DNA of 64,000 nt from Pinus tabuliformis. Its lineage: Eukaryota; Streptophyta; Pinopsida; Pinales; Pinaceae. The position numbers and the translations under genes were made by a program. Positions 21,936 through 33,392 of this stretch are shown here, one piece after another; position 1 is the first letter of the stretch, and every line of letters begins with the position of its first letter. The DNA is taken from NCBI GenBank assembly GCA_031772625.1, contig CM062808.1:139788605-139852604 (forward strand). Reading direction: 5' to 3'. Below the pieces are notes generated by a model. The model was not told the origin of the DNA. It worked only from the letters and a program-made list of their open reading frames with translations, and searched no databases.

Positions 21936-22331
21936 ATGCGAAGGGAATCAGCCCATTGTCCCCATATGGATGAAGCCCAAAAAGTGTTGGATAACTGTCC
22001 TGCTTCTCCGCAGTGGCTTCCATCTGGTTACAAGTGACTCTCCCTTAATCCTTCACTAGTTGATGATGTGACTGACCTAAATCAATCGTCGGTCAAACCC
22101 ACTCTCTCTGAATGTGAATCCCATGAGTCTATACTTGACCAATCGCAGGTCGAGGAAATAATTGACCCGATTTCACCTTCAGTTAATTGTACCTTTCCCA
22201 CAGAGAGTGAGTATGATACCACTCAGGTTCTTTTCGTTTCTTGAGATTCCAATGAGCTTGGAGGCAACCCTCCTGTTCCATCAAGACAAGAGGAAAATCC
22301 TCCCATTCTCGTAACTCAAGGGGGTAATTCT
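21936..22331 (+). pseudogene. gag N-terminus of H, interrupted
   Basis: An open frame from an ATG near 21937 (Met-Arg-Arg-Glu-Ser-Ala-His-Cys) runs to 22331 with only two TGA stops. The acidic, Ser/Pro-rich composition resembles gag N-termini. It is broken by the LTR of element C at 22332. No domain recognised. Confidence 0.45.
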
Positions 22332-22545
22332 TGTTGGGTCAAGAAAAAGGTATATTTTCTCCTTAGTAATTGCTTTATTTCGTATTTATCCTTACACGAT
22401 TATCTCTAATTATGGATTGACATAAAGGAAATAACTGTTAAAGTTGGATGAAAGCACTTGGTAAGATATTAGATAAATCTAGCACATTAAACTGATTTTT
22501 TACTATCCTTGTGTGCAGAAGATGCAGATTGGTCAATAGCCATGT

Positions 22546-23500
22546 TATTTCCTAAATCTACCTCAGGCTGAAGGAAGGCAAGTCTAGGGTAACATCAAAC
22601 CATGCTTAACCTGGTAGCTAGCCCTACCAGGTCGAGAGAGGGCTCTCTCCTTGTCAATCTCAATTAGAATATGGCAACTAGGGCTTGAGATGACTGAAAT
22701 GAATGTTTATTTTAGGCTAGGTATATTAGGTTAGAGGATTTTGTTTGATTTTTTAATGGTTGGTTGCTGGATCAATTGGAGAAGGCAGCTTGGATCTGGG
22801 AAATCAACTCAGGAATACAGTCATGTCCTGTGGGGCAGGGTAGACAAGAGCTTCATGTACTAGCAAAGGATTTGAGGTGGTAGAGTAAGACAGCTGAGGA
22901 GTTGAGGAGGGCATAAGAAGCTATGAATCCTCTTCAAACAGTGAAAACATTGAAAACTAAATGAAATCCCAAGACAAAGCACTGTAAATCTAGTGTATTT
23001 TGTTTATTCACCTTGATTCACTTAGTGTAGAAGAAAGAGAGAGATATGGATATAGATAAAAATTAGAAAAAACTCATTACAAAGAAGAAACAATATAAAA
23101 AATTCACTATCACAAGAATCCCACAAAAATAGCTATGAAACATGGTTTTATTCCTTGCCAACTGCTGATACAAAATGTTCAGTGAGTCCAACACTTCTGC
23201 CAAAGTCCAATCTTTACAAATGAATCAAAGAGTACATGATATAGGCAAGGAAACTACTCAATCTAGCTATCAGGGTCAAATCCATGAGAAAAGGGGTGGT
23301 TTCAACCATATCTAAACTAGGAACAGGAATATAAGCAGTGGAACAGCTTGCCTCTAAAACCATGGAAACTGACTCATTCAGTTCAAACCCACCTTTGACT
23401 TGATGTATCTACCCTATTAAGTGTTTTACATCCATAGTTACATCAAATTACATCATTTACCATGATAATTTCACCAAGAGTGCAAGAAAAAGTCAATTGC
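22546..23500. other. Non-coding part of C LTR with two hairpins
   Basis: No gene seen. CCTGGTAG/CTACCAGG (22610-22631) and GAGAGAG/CTCTCTC (22634-22649) form two adjacent perfect stems. The remainder is unstructured AT-rich sequence. Confidence 0.5.
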
Positions 23501-23989
23501 AGAGAAAACTAGGTGAAATATGGAAAACAGGCAAAACTGGCAAAATTGCTCTTATCCAGTGCCATTGATCCTATGCGTAACACATTTTCTAGGCCACTTT
23601 TGGAAAGCTTTCCGAAGTCAAAATCAGGTGCAGGATAGCTCATTGGAAAGCTTGGTGAGTCTACTTTCTGGAACAACTTGAATTTCAGAATTTGATGTCC
23701 ATTTGCCCCTCCAAAAATGGAATCTCCCAAGACTGCTTCCTGTGTGGCAAAAAAGTGGCAGAGAGGGCACTTTTTGGGTGTTTTTTGCCCTTTTGGAGAC
23801 CTAGAACTTGTCCAAAATTCTCAACCATTTCTGAGCATATTTTTTCATGCTGATTCCAAAAATACAAACTTTTTTGCAAATGGATGCTCCCAACAAAAGC
23901 ACAGCGCCACCGCTGAAAAAACTTGTTTTTTGCATTAAAATTTTCAAAAATGACAAAAATTGCTCCAAATTTCTTGAAATTTGGCATGA

Positions 23990-25575
23990 GTGACCCTTGT
24001 TAAGTTCTTTGCTGGGCCAATGATGCTTCAGCCAAAATCTTGAGCTTATCTTGCTCTTTTTTGCTCCTGAAAGCTCTTTTTAGCTTAGCCTTTAACCTCT
24101 TCACCCTTGTTTTGCAACTTTTATTCTGGGTTAGGTAGTGATAAGCCATATGGCGCAAATTTTTTTTCTCTTTGTTGGATTTCTCAAGCATCTTTTCCAG
24201 GTGAATGTTTTCCCTCTCTAACCATGATTTCCAGTCATCCTCAATTTCTTGCTCAAGGGAGGTCATCTTGATCTTTCTCTTCTTTGCCATTTGTCTATTT
24301 TCCCTAATCATTTGCAGCTCCATAATAGTTTGTTTATCTGTCAATTGCTTGTTCTCCTGCTCAAGAAAGTTGAAGATCCATTTGGTTCTCTCAAGATCAA
24401 GAGATAAGGCTTGCATTTCAGCCTCCTTCTCTTTGATAATCATGTCTTGGAGTTTTGAGCTTTGAGAGCCCAAATCAGTGACATCCTCCTCCATCAAAAC
24501 AAAATTCCTGTCTTTCCCTTTAGTATGGCCCTCCTCATGCATCCTTTGCTTCCCTTTGTCTTTGCTCTTTGATTGCTGGCCAACCTATATAGTTGGAGAA
24601 GAAGGCGAAGCCCCTTTCACCCTCAGTGAAGATAACATTTTCCTGTGGTCTGGTGAAGAAAACGAGACCCCTTCCACCCCTGGTGGAGATAATACTCACC
24701 TGGAAGTAGCAAAGAGCCTCTTGGTGCCTCTCTCACAGGTGACAAACACTAGCACACCTATAGTTTCAGCCTCATGAACACTTGGCTGTCCTGATGGCCT
24801 TCCTTCCTCTTGAGGCACTGATGGAAACACCCTTTGAAAATCTCATGGGCAATGAAGGTATCCCATGGTATGTTCAACAAGCTTAGCTGATGTAAAACAA
24901 CAATTTTGATGAGTGAGAAGTGGTAAATGTTGTTGAATTGTTGAGGAAAAGGTTTTATTTGCACATAGAAAGCCATCTTCTCAATATTCCTGCATATAAA
25001 GTATGGGAGGTTCATCATCCCCACTCTTGTGAAATGCATCAATAATCTGACATGATATGTATATAGGCGGGAAAACATCCCTTCAAAAGTGAAATACTTG
25101 ATGATGAGTTTCATGAGAGGAGCATAAATGTTCCGTAATTATTTGAAAGGAAAAGCCCTGCTGATTTTCCTGTGATATCTAGCCTTAATGTAAGTCTCAT
25201 AATGTTCTTTGCCCACATGCTGCACCTTATTCCACTGTTCACCTACATTAGGGATGCCTGTTGTTGTTGCTGTGGTTTTAGGTGTCAAGGTGAAAGAGAC
25301 ACTAGCAAGGTTCACCTAGCCATTGTGAGGATGAAGAACAAACAACCTAGCAAGATCATGACGAAATTTCACCCTCTCTACCATTTCACAAAACTGATAA
25401 CAAGACTGACGTTTAAAGCAAGTGATAGCAAGAGGGAAAGCAAGTAATTCTATAAGAGTGGTGGGCTCCTCCTGGATGATCTTCCCTCTTTATGTGGGTT
25501 TCTTGGTACATGAGCTTCTCTGGAAGAATCACTAAGAGTTTCCTCTTCCCTATCATCGTCCGAATCTGTCTCCAT
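23990..25575 (-). pseudogene. Antisense accessory ORF inside the C LTR
   Basis: On the minus strand an ATG at 25575 begins an acidic N-terminus (Met-Glu-Thr-Asp-Ser-Asp-Asp-Asp). After a short gap comes an N-terminal domain with VSFTLTPKTTATTTGIPNVG (near 25310-25250), then a hydrophobic helical domain (25114-24758; Phe-Ser-Arg-Leu-Tyr-Thr-Tyr-His-Val-Arg-Leu-Leu). A Ser/Pro-rich linker, reached by frameshift, leads to a Lys/Glu-rich coiled coil (24542-24000). Several stops and at least two frame changes. The plan resembles plant transposon-associated accessory proteins; function unknown. It runs opposite to C's gag-pol and is missing from the downstream repeat copy. Confidence 0.6.
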
Positions 25576-25734
25576 GCTTATGAATTTGGAGTGAAAGCAG
25601 ATGAGTATGAAGAGATTTTTGAAATATGAGGTGAAAGGGTTTCTTTCAGGAATGCATGGAGTGAATCGTATTATGAATGTAGATGAGGGGTTTGAAAATG
25701 AAATAGATGTAGTGAAGGAATAGGATGTGGGAAT

Positions 25735-25957
25735 TAGGGTTTGGGAATAGGGTATAGGGCTAGGGTTTGGGAATAGTATGTAGAAGGGTTTATATGTGGA
25801 GGGTTAGAGTTTAGTGAAAATAGATTAAGGGAATGGGGTTTAGGGAAAATAGTTTAAGGGAATAGGGTTTAGGGAAAATAGTTTAAGGGAATAGAAACAA
25901 CAGAAAACAAGTACCCTTTGCAAATCTATGAGACAATTTGGAGGATAGCTAGGGTTT
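25735..25957 (-). promoter_or_regulatory. Telo-box-like cluster upstream of antisense ORF
   Basis: AAACCCTA occurs on the minus strand at 25742-25735, 25768-25761, 25870-25863 and 25957-25950, with a CCCTAAACCC at 25845-25836. All lie within 390 bp upstream of the antisense ATG. Telo-boxes are known plant promoter elements; activity here is inferred. Confidence 0.45.
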
Positions 25958-26289
25958 AGTTTTTTGAGACATGAAAATCACCACAACTGATGAAAAACCC
26001 TTGCTAAACTAGATGAGAAGCTTTACTTACTTGATGAGAGGCCAATTAAGGAATTTGAAGTAAAGTATGGTGACTTGAGTCGTTTTGAAGCTTAGTGGAT
26101 AGGTGTGCAGTGCCAGAGTAAAATGCAGTGGAAAACCTGCAACAAATGCATAGGGCCAAGGCCCAGGTGTGTAGCGCCAGCAAGATTTTGGGATTTTTCC
26201 TCTGTTTTTGCCCTCTTTCTTCAAAAACATGATTTTTATGCTTTTGGCTCTTTCAATTGCAACAATGAAGACTTAAACAAATGAATTGG

Positions 26290-26300
26290 CTTTTATATCC
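26290..26300 (-). promoter_or_regulatory. TATA box for the antisense LTR ORF
   Basis: The minus strand reads GGATATAAAAG, about 715 bp upstream of the ATG at 25575. Confidence 0.4.
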
Positions 26301-27103
26301 CTCTCATTAACCCAACCCACTTTTCTAATGTTTTGCTAGCTTTTTCACAAATGCCCTGTTTCACTTACATTCTGACTTTTGCTTTTTTGCAGGTGGACTT
26401 TTACATTGATTTTTTGTAATGGCAGGAGTTGACTTTGTCACCAGGTCACCAGGAACAACTATTGGAACACTTATTACATATAGAAACATTGAAATTACAT
26501 GAAATTTTTACAAGAATGGAAAAAACCCTGTTTTCACCTCAAAACAAAATTTTGAGGTAAAAAAGAATTATTGAGCATAACAGAGGTAAATTTATGATTT
26601 TATGAGTTTATTTATCCTCCTCATGTGCCAGCTGACCTTTTATTTAAATTTGGATTACCATGATGACAAACCCTAAGACCTAGTGAGACTAAACCCTAAA
26701 GCTGATTTTTATAAATGAAATGAAACAGGATGATAGTAAATGACTAAAAAAACATGTATGGATAAGTTAGAAGGTGAATGTCACGAGGGAAATTGACATG
26801 AAACCACTAACATCAGTTGATCCATGACCTAATGGAATGCAGCTAATCGGATGGGACACCTAATATGCATGCAAAAAGAGCAATTTGATCACTGATGGAA
26901 GCGTGAAGACACTGACACTAACAAGCCGTTAACTTGACAGAGCAACACCAGGTTGTAAAAGGGAAAGATAGTGTCTAAGGCAGGCAAGGCAGTGAGAGAA
27001 CAAGCATACCAATACTATTTCATGACATAATCAGATTATGTATTGCAAAATCCTTAGGATCCCTTGATCCCGAGGATTCACTTTTATCTAGTTTACTCTT
27101 TTA

Positions 27104-27117
27104 CTATTATATATAAG
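27104..27117 (+). promoter_or_regulatory. TATA box of C LTR
   Basis: CTATTATATATAAGG; the same block occurs at about 40818-40832 in the downstream copy. Confidence 0.55.
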
Positions 27118-27286
27118 GTAGAAAAGCAAATGAAAATCAGTTTAGACTTATTTAATCTATAATTATTCTTTTTGAGACATATAATATTGTTATCTTAGTG
27201 ATGCTATAGTCTGGTTACTTATGTTGATGAAGAAAGACTGTGTTTGATCTTCACTTATATTCTGAGTATTCCTTAGCGGAGACTTC

Positions 27287-27304
27287 TGGCGACTTTGGGA
27301 CTGG
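27287..27304 (+). other. Primer-site-like sequence of C
   Basis: TGGCGACTTTGGGACTGG resembles the TGGCGAC...CTGGGGA primer sites of Tat/Athila-type elements. A second copy (TGGCGACACTGGGCCCGG) lies at 41001-41018. Confidence 0.5.
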
Positions 27305-28046
27305 TCAAGAGAAGTTCTACTGATTTCTTGTGTTATAATATTTCCATTGAATCTTTAGTGATTGTTAATGTTCAGTTAATATCATTTCACTTATTGTGAG
27401 GATTGAAGATTCCAATTCATACTACTGTTCATTTCAATTCATACTTAGCCGTGTTATGTATCTGAGTAATGCTTTGATTGGATTGGTTATATTAGTTTCA
27501 GTAGTAGATTTCTGTTCATTATGAGTTATGTTATTGTCGATCTTAGAGATTTTATTAATTGATTTCCATAATCTGCTTATAGAGAATAGTTGTTGTTTAG
27601 AAATGATTTATTGTATTTGCTTGCTTTCTATTCAATTCTCAGTTGCCGTTCAATCGATATTGTTGTTCAATTAGGATTTGCTATTCAATTCTGATTTGCT
27701 ATAGATTAACATTGTTGTTCAGTTGTTACAGTTCTCTTTCTTGATCAAGTGAATTAGTTTTAATTCTATTTGAAGGTTTACAAGTGTGATTCTTTGCATT
27801 CGCATTTAGATTCATTTGATTTTGGAATAAGTTAGACAAAATTACAAAATGTGTTAAGAGTTTTCTCAGAGTCATTCATTTCTTCCTTAGTTATTTCCTT
27901 AAGAGTTGTGTGAATTGAGTTGAAGAGATAGTTATTAGTGATTACAACAATTTAGCATTAGCTAACCTCTAAATTCATTGCATAGATTGTGCTCACACTC
28001 TTGAGATAAAATACTTACCTTGGGTTGACAATTAATGTAGGAATTA

Positions 28047-28326
28047 AGAGTGTTTCAAGTCATTTCCTTTTTATCTTGCTGTGAAAGAATTGGGTTTTAA
28101 AAACGGAAGGTAAGAACCTGCGTACCTAGTAACTAAAGTGCTTTCTTACCAGCTTGCTTTTCAGCAAAAGCTTAGAGGTTAAATAGGAATTGCTTTTTAT
28201 GAATGAGTAGGAATAGAAAGATAGAAAAAGAGTAAAACCCCCCAGCTAAATCCGCAAAACCGAAAGGATCGATGAACCTTGGGAGAATGACCTTTACAGA
28301 CGAAATCGTAAGAAAAACAGTCTCAA
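28047..28326 (+). other. Leader before gag of C
   Basis: Unshared leader: AT-rich, with a purine-rich run at about 28195-28235. No gene, and no clearer primer site than the one at 27287. Confidence 0.4.
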
Positions 28327-30260
28327 GTGTCAATAGGATTCCAGGAAGTATCTGGAAAAAGTTCTACTGTTATCCCTCAAGCAGCAAGCTCAGCGTTTGC
28401 ATCTTACGCTGAGATTCAAAGCCAAGTTGGAGGATCAGAACATAGTCCTCAAGCTACAATAAGTTTACATTATGATCCTCTACAAGAGGGAAAATCTTGT
28501 AACTTAAGAGAAGGAGAAGGAGAAACCAGTGGGACTTCTAAGGCATAACCACAGTTGTCTGAATAGGGATCTCCTATGATCCCAGATCTAGGTAGTGTTG
28601 CAAAGCCAGCTGGGGTTGCTAATCCTCCACTTACTCAAAAAGCACCCCTTGAAATCCACGAAGGTTATTGGCACATCTTTGACGAAATGGCAGATTAGCC
28701 ACCTCAAGGTCAAACCTTGACATTAGAACATCCCATAGTCGACCAAGTGGCCAATGCCCCCATGAAGGCTATTCCTCTGCAGAGCATCCCAACTTTCCAT
28801 GGGATGATCACAGAGGATCTCGATGCTTTCTTGTTTTAGTTTGATGTCCTCTGTAGAGGGTATGACTACACCAATGAACCCCAAAAGCTAAAGCTGTTCC
28901 TTTGCACTATGAAAGGAGCAGCCTTAAGATGGTTCATGGGTCTTTGAGGGCAAACTATTAATTCTTCGGACGATATGAAATCCTCCTTCCTCAAAAAATA
29001 CTAGGACTTTTGTAAGACTACGAAACTGAAAGATGAAATTTTTAAGATCACTGAAAAAGATAATGAAACACTAGAAGAATATGTAGAACGATTTAATTAT
29101 AATTTACAGAGGTCTCCACACACTGCCTTACCGAAAGAAGTCCTAAGAGCAATCTTAATTAAAGGAATGAAAGAGGAATGGGTAGAAAATCTAAATTTAA
29201 TGGGGAAAGGAGATTTTTCTCAGGAAGATTATGATGAATTCATTCGCTTATGTATCAGCTGTTCATGAGGAAGCACATGTATAGGAACAGGAAGCCGAGA
29301 TCCCATGGCGAGAGGAAGAAAACCACACAGTGGAGGCATAACGTTGATGGAAATCGGTAACCTCCTGGAAGATTTTGAGATGGACATCTTGGGCACTCTC
29401 ACAATGCAACTGGATGTCTTACAGGCTAAACAAAAACAAGCCTTAGCAGAACAAAACTTGGCCATTTTTTGTCCACGTTGTCAAAAGAAGCACAACCAAT
29501 AGGAATGCCCATTAGACATGGTGTAGACATGTGCTATCTGTACTAAAGAGCACGCCATTGAACAATGTCCATCATTGCCGGGGCTAAAAGCAGTATTCAA
29601 GGAAGCAGAAGAAGAAATATAGCTAGTATATCAGATGAACCAGTGTCGACAGTGGCAGGCTAAACCTACAGGTACGTCACAAGATGCATCCTAGTTCTTT
29701 CCTTCTTCACAGTTTAACCAACAACATAGCCTTGGGGCATAATGGCAGGGCCAATCACCCTAAAAAAATTGGCAAACCCACCAATTCCCTATGACATCCT
29801 GGCCAACGCAATCTTTTCCGGGTAATGGCTGGCCAAATTCTCATTTTACTCCTATTTGGTAGGGCAATCCCTATCAATCCCAATGGCCTGCCTCCACCTC
29901 TCAAAATATGAATTGGTCTACAAATTTGCAGTGACCTCTGTGGATATCTAATGCACCTATGGGGATAGGTCCTCAGCCTCAACCTACACTATCAGCTACG
30001 TATACATTACAACAAAATCCCCAACCTCTTTTGTGGCCTCAATTTCTAGCTCAACCGAATCTGAATTGTAATAACAGACCAATCCAGTTGGTGCATATTA
30101 TTGAAAGCTCAGATTATGAGATTGAGCATAAAGAATGTAATGAACTCAGATTGAGGTTAGGACGTATCATCACCCCGAGGAAAATAAGGATTAGCCTTCA
30201 ATCAAGATTGAAACCCCACCTGTACATATACCACCACTTGCAGTTAATACCAAACTAAAA
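28327..30260 (+). pseudogene. gag: gag of element C
   Basis: One frame from about 28327 to 29268 carries a Retrotrans_gag domain (about 28760-29240; Ala-Ala-Leu-Arg-Trp-Phe, then Phe-Leu-Lys-Lys-Tyr, and Glu-Tyr-Val-Glu-Arg-Phe). In this frame the stops are mostly TAG (for example 28564, 28696, 28837, 29005). After a shift, two Cys/His knuckles (CPRCQKKHNQ-stop-EC near 29470 and CAICTKEHAIEQC near 29530) and a Gln/Pro/Trp-rich tail follow up to 30260. The natural ATG is not evident. It would form the capsid and bind RNA. Confidence 0.75.
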
Positions 30261-30519
30261 AAAGGAGAAGAGATAGATCAGCATGAAGACCTTGAAAAAC
30301 TTACAGTCACTTCTCCCCCATTCCCCTAAAGGTTAATGATACCCAAGCCTATTATTTATCCAGATTTTGATCTTATAGGGGAACTAAGAAATCTTTGTAT
30401 TAAAATCCCTCTCCTCCAGGCCGTTCAAGACATACCCATCTATGATAAAACAATTAAAGAGCTATATGTAAAGAAGCCTGTGAGGAAATAAAAAAACTCA
30501 CCCACCATTCACGTTGTAG

Positions 30520-31250
30520 GTACCTTATCTGATTTACTCTTGGGAGGGGAAACTCCAATAAATTATGAAGATCCTGGAAATCCCATAGTGACAGTTCAGA
30601 GATATGGCCGCTCTTTTCCCAATACTCTAGTTGATCTGGGTGCATCCATTAATATTTTAATAGCAGAAACTTGTCAAGCTGTTGGCATTACAACCATGGA
30701 ACCAACCACCCCTTTATTAGAACTTGCTGATCGTTCAGTGGTAAGGCCAAAAGGAAACTTACAAGATATTATAGTTTCTATTGATTCGTGGGAATATCCA
30801 GTAGATTTTCTTGTCATAAACCTAAAGAGTCAATTAGATGGGCACCCTCTTATTCTGAGCCAACCCTAGCTTGTGACAACTGGTGCTTATATTGGCTATC
30901 GAGAAGGCAACATGACTATTACAAAGGTGGATGCTGTAAAAAATCTTGTGTTGTATCCTCCTACCAAGCCAAGTCTACCCATTGTAAAAATATGTAAACA
31001 AGCACCGCCGTACCTGGAGGAAAGCATTCGTTCACCACTCATAGTAGCAGAGGCACTGGAATTTAAAGATCAGACTGAAGACAGATTTATGAATAATTTT
31101 ATAAATCAACCTGCTAATGTGAACAATGTAAAGTGTCAAATGCTGAAAGAAACCCTGGATAGTGAAGCCATGGAGGATCCTCTGAAGGATACCAACGATC
31201 ATCATATTCAGACGACTGCTTTTCATAATAGAAAACCTGTTGAGATTTAA
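30520..31250 (+). pseudogene. Aspartic protease region of C
   Basis: Retropepsin-like Val-Asp-Leu-Gly-Ala-Ser-Ile-Asn (near 30631-30654; Asp-Leu-Gly as often in Athila elements) with a Gly-His-Pro-Leu-Ile-Leu block near 30840. A stop and frame change at about 30870 lead to the protease-RT linker (30873-31250). A knuckle-free segment precedes it. It would mature the polyprotein. Confidence 0.7.
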
Positions 31251-33300
31251 CTTAGAAAAATTATAAATATTAATGATGGTTTTGATAGTGATCAGTAACA
31301 AAAGCTCATACAGGTCTTGTAGAAATATAAAGGGGATTTTGCATGGGATTATCCTGATATGAAAGGAATAAACCCACAGCTATGTACACACCACATCTAT
31401 ACTGAGAAGGATGCTCGACCCATCCAACAGCCTCAACAAATATTGGATCCGCATCTCAAGGATGTTGTGAAAGAAGAGTTACAAAAGCTGTTGGATGTAA
31501 AATTTATTTATCCTATCTCAGGCAGTAAATGGGTCTCTCCATTGGTGGTCATCCCTAAGAAAAATGTGAAGTGGTGTATCTATGTAGACTACTGGGAGTT
31601 GAACAAGGTGGCACAGAAAGATCATTTCCCCCTCCCATTCATTGATCAAGTCCTTGATACTCTGGTAGGGAAGCAGTTCTTTTCCTTAGACAATTTTAGC
31701 GGCTACAGTCAGATTCAAATTGCCCCTAAAGACTAGGATAAAACAACCTTCACATGTCGCTCGGATACATTCATGTAAAAAGTATTACCATTTGGATTGT
31801 GTAATGCCCCAACTACATTCTAGAGGGCTATACTTAGCATCTTTGTTGATTTAATAAATGAAGGAATTGAGGTCTATATGGATGATTTTACCCCATATGT
31901 GGATGACTTCGACCAAGCATTGCAAACATTAGAAAATGTCTTAGAATGATGCATTGCTACCAAGTTATGTTTAAGCAATGTCAAATGCCACATGATGATG
32001 ACCGATGGTGTAATCTTGGGACACTATATCTCTGCAGCAAGAATATAGGTAGACTTAGAAAATGTTGGGTGTGGAGCCTGATTATCTACTTTATTTAGAG
32101 GTATCACCACATTGGGCCCCAGTTCGTAATGTGGCGACAATGCCACCAGTAAAATATATGCTGCTGGTGGGGGGGAAGGGGGGGAGGGGGCTAAAAATAT
32201 ATGTAAAATTGCCTTTCAAAATGTTGTAATTTCGTAGTCAATCTGGGCCATTCATTAGGCCGAGATTTGACGATAGAAGTTATTTTTAATTTAAGGTTTT
32301 TTCCCTAGAAGGCAACCCCTCGCTATATATGAGGAAAATGTATTGCATATATGTAGATCTGTATTCAGATCGAGAAGAGAGAGGAGATTGAGTGAGAGAG
32401 AAGAGGGAATTACAATGGATCTGCTGTAGGTTATCTCTTTAGTTTATTGGATAATATAAAAGGAAGGACTGGTTGTTTCTCCGTGGACATAGCCCAAATT
32501 GGGTGAACCACGTATATCTGTGTCTCTCTTGTTTTATGCGTTTTCTTTGTTTATATTTCTACAATATTTTATGTGTTCCATTGCTCTGTAATATATAATT
32601 TTCTAACAACAAAAATTCAGGTAATTCTTTTACTACCTACCCCTTGCACTCAGAGAGAGATACGTAGCTTCCTAGGATATGCAAGCTATTATCATAGGTT
32701 TATTAAAAACTTTTGACAAATTGTTGTGCCTCTATATGCTTTGACTGGAAATGTTGATTTCAGTTGGTCTGAAAAATGTGACACAACTTTTATAGGTTTA
32801 TGAAACTAGTCTCAACAACACCAGTATTACGTGGACAAAATTGGGAGTTTCTATTTCACATATCCACGGATGCATCAGATGTAGTTATAGGTGATGTCCT
32901 TGGCCAGGATGAGGACAAGAAACCTTATGCTATATATTATATTAGCAAAATTCTCACTTCTGTAGAACTTAATTATACAGTGACATAAAAATAATTCTTA
33001 GCTATTATCTATGCAATAAACAAATTTAGACATTGTATAACTAGCTACCCAGTATTTCTGTACATTGATCACTCTGCCATTTGGTATCTAGCTAATAAAC
33101 CTATCACAAATGGTCAAGTAACATGATGGCTATTGCTTTTGCAGGAGTTCGATATTACTATCAAGGATCATCTGGGGAAGGAAAACCTGGTTGTTGACTT
33201 TCTAGCACGAATCCCAAAGGTGAATGATCCACTAGCGGTAGACGGCCAATTTCCAGATGAACATCTTTTTGTCGTGGTAGTCAAGACTCCATGGTATGCA
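31251..33300 (+). pseudogene. pol: Reverse transcriptase and RNase H of C, split by an LTR
   Basis: RT begins with Phe-Ala-Trp-Asp-Tyr-Pro-Asp-Met near 31338, then Trp-Val-Ser-Pro-Leu-Val (near 31530) and catalytic YMDD (31875-31886). A solo LTR interrupts it at 32063-32608, after which it resumes with Arg-Ser-Phe-Leu-Gly-Tyr. The RNase H (about 32850-33250) keeps its acidic residues: Asp in Ser-Thr-Asp-Ala-Ser-Asp, Asp in Tyr-Ile-Asp-His, and Asp in Val-Val-Asp-Phe-Leu-Ala-Arg. Stops are mostly TAG; frames change near 32800 and 33390. No extra RNase H lies between protease and RT. Confidence 0.8.
32063..32608 (+). mobile_element. Solo LTR inside RT of C
   Basis: TGTTGGGTGTGG...TTCTAACA, 546 bp, interrupts the RT frame, which reads on after it. 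The flanks are GAAAA on the left and (A)CAAAA on the right, an approximate 5-bp duplication. A TATA box (GCTATATATGAGG) sits near 32312. G-runs of 7, 7 and 5 lie at 32169-32190. No internal sequence remains, as after LTR-LTR recombination. Confidence 0.75.
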
Positions 33301-33392
33301 AATGTGGCAAATTATCTGGCAGTCGGGAAGCTACCTAGGCATTTGATAGCAAGAGAAAGGAAGGTGATTGTTTATTGTAGCGCCCGATTCTC

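Larger units (their letters stand above)
22332..28046 (+). mobile_element. Upstream LTR (plus shared leader) of C
   Basis: Shared with 40432-41114 joined to 56227-56870, except that 22540-26922 (about 4.4 kb, with the antisense ORF) occurs only here. A TATA (TATTATATATAAGG) sits near 27106. TGGCGACTTTGGGACTGG at 27287 looks like a primer site, yet is followed by about 740 bp that the downstream copy also has. The true LTR end may therefore be 27286, with the remainder being leader. Confidence 0.65.

Noticed and set aside
23685-23987. Minus-strand 100-codon ORF following the antisense coiled coil
   Set aside because: In phase with the upstream frame but of non-protein-like composition (Phe/Lys-rich); more likely the 3' untranslated part.
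25735-25960. Interstitial telomere (TTTAGGG) array
   Set aside because: Only isolated TAGGGTTT words within varied sequence, not tandem heptamers; described instead as telo-box-like motifs.
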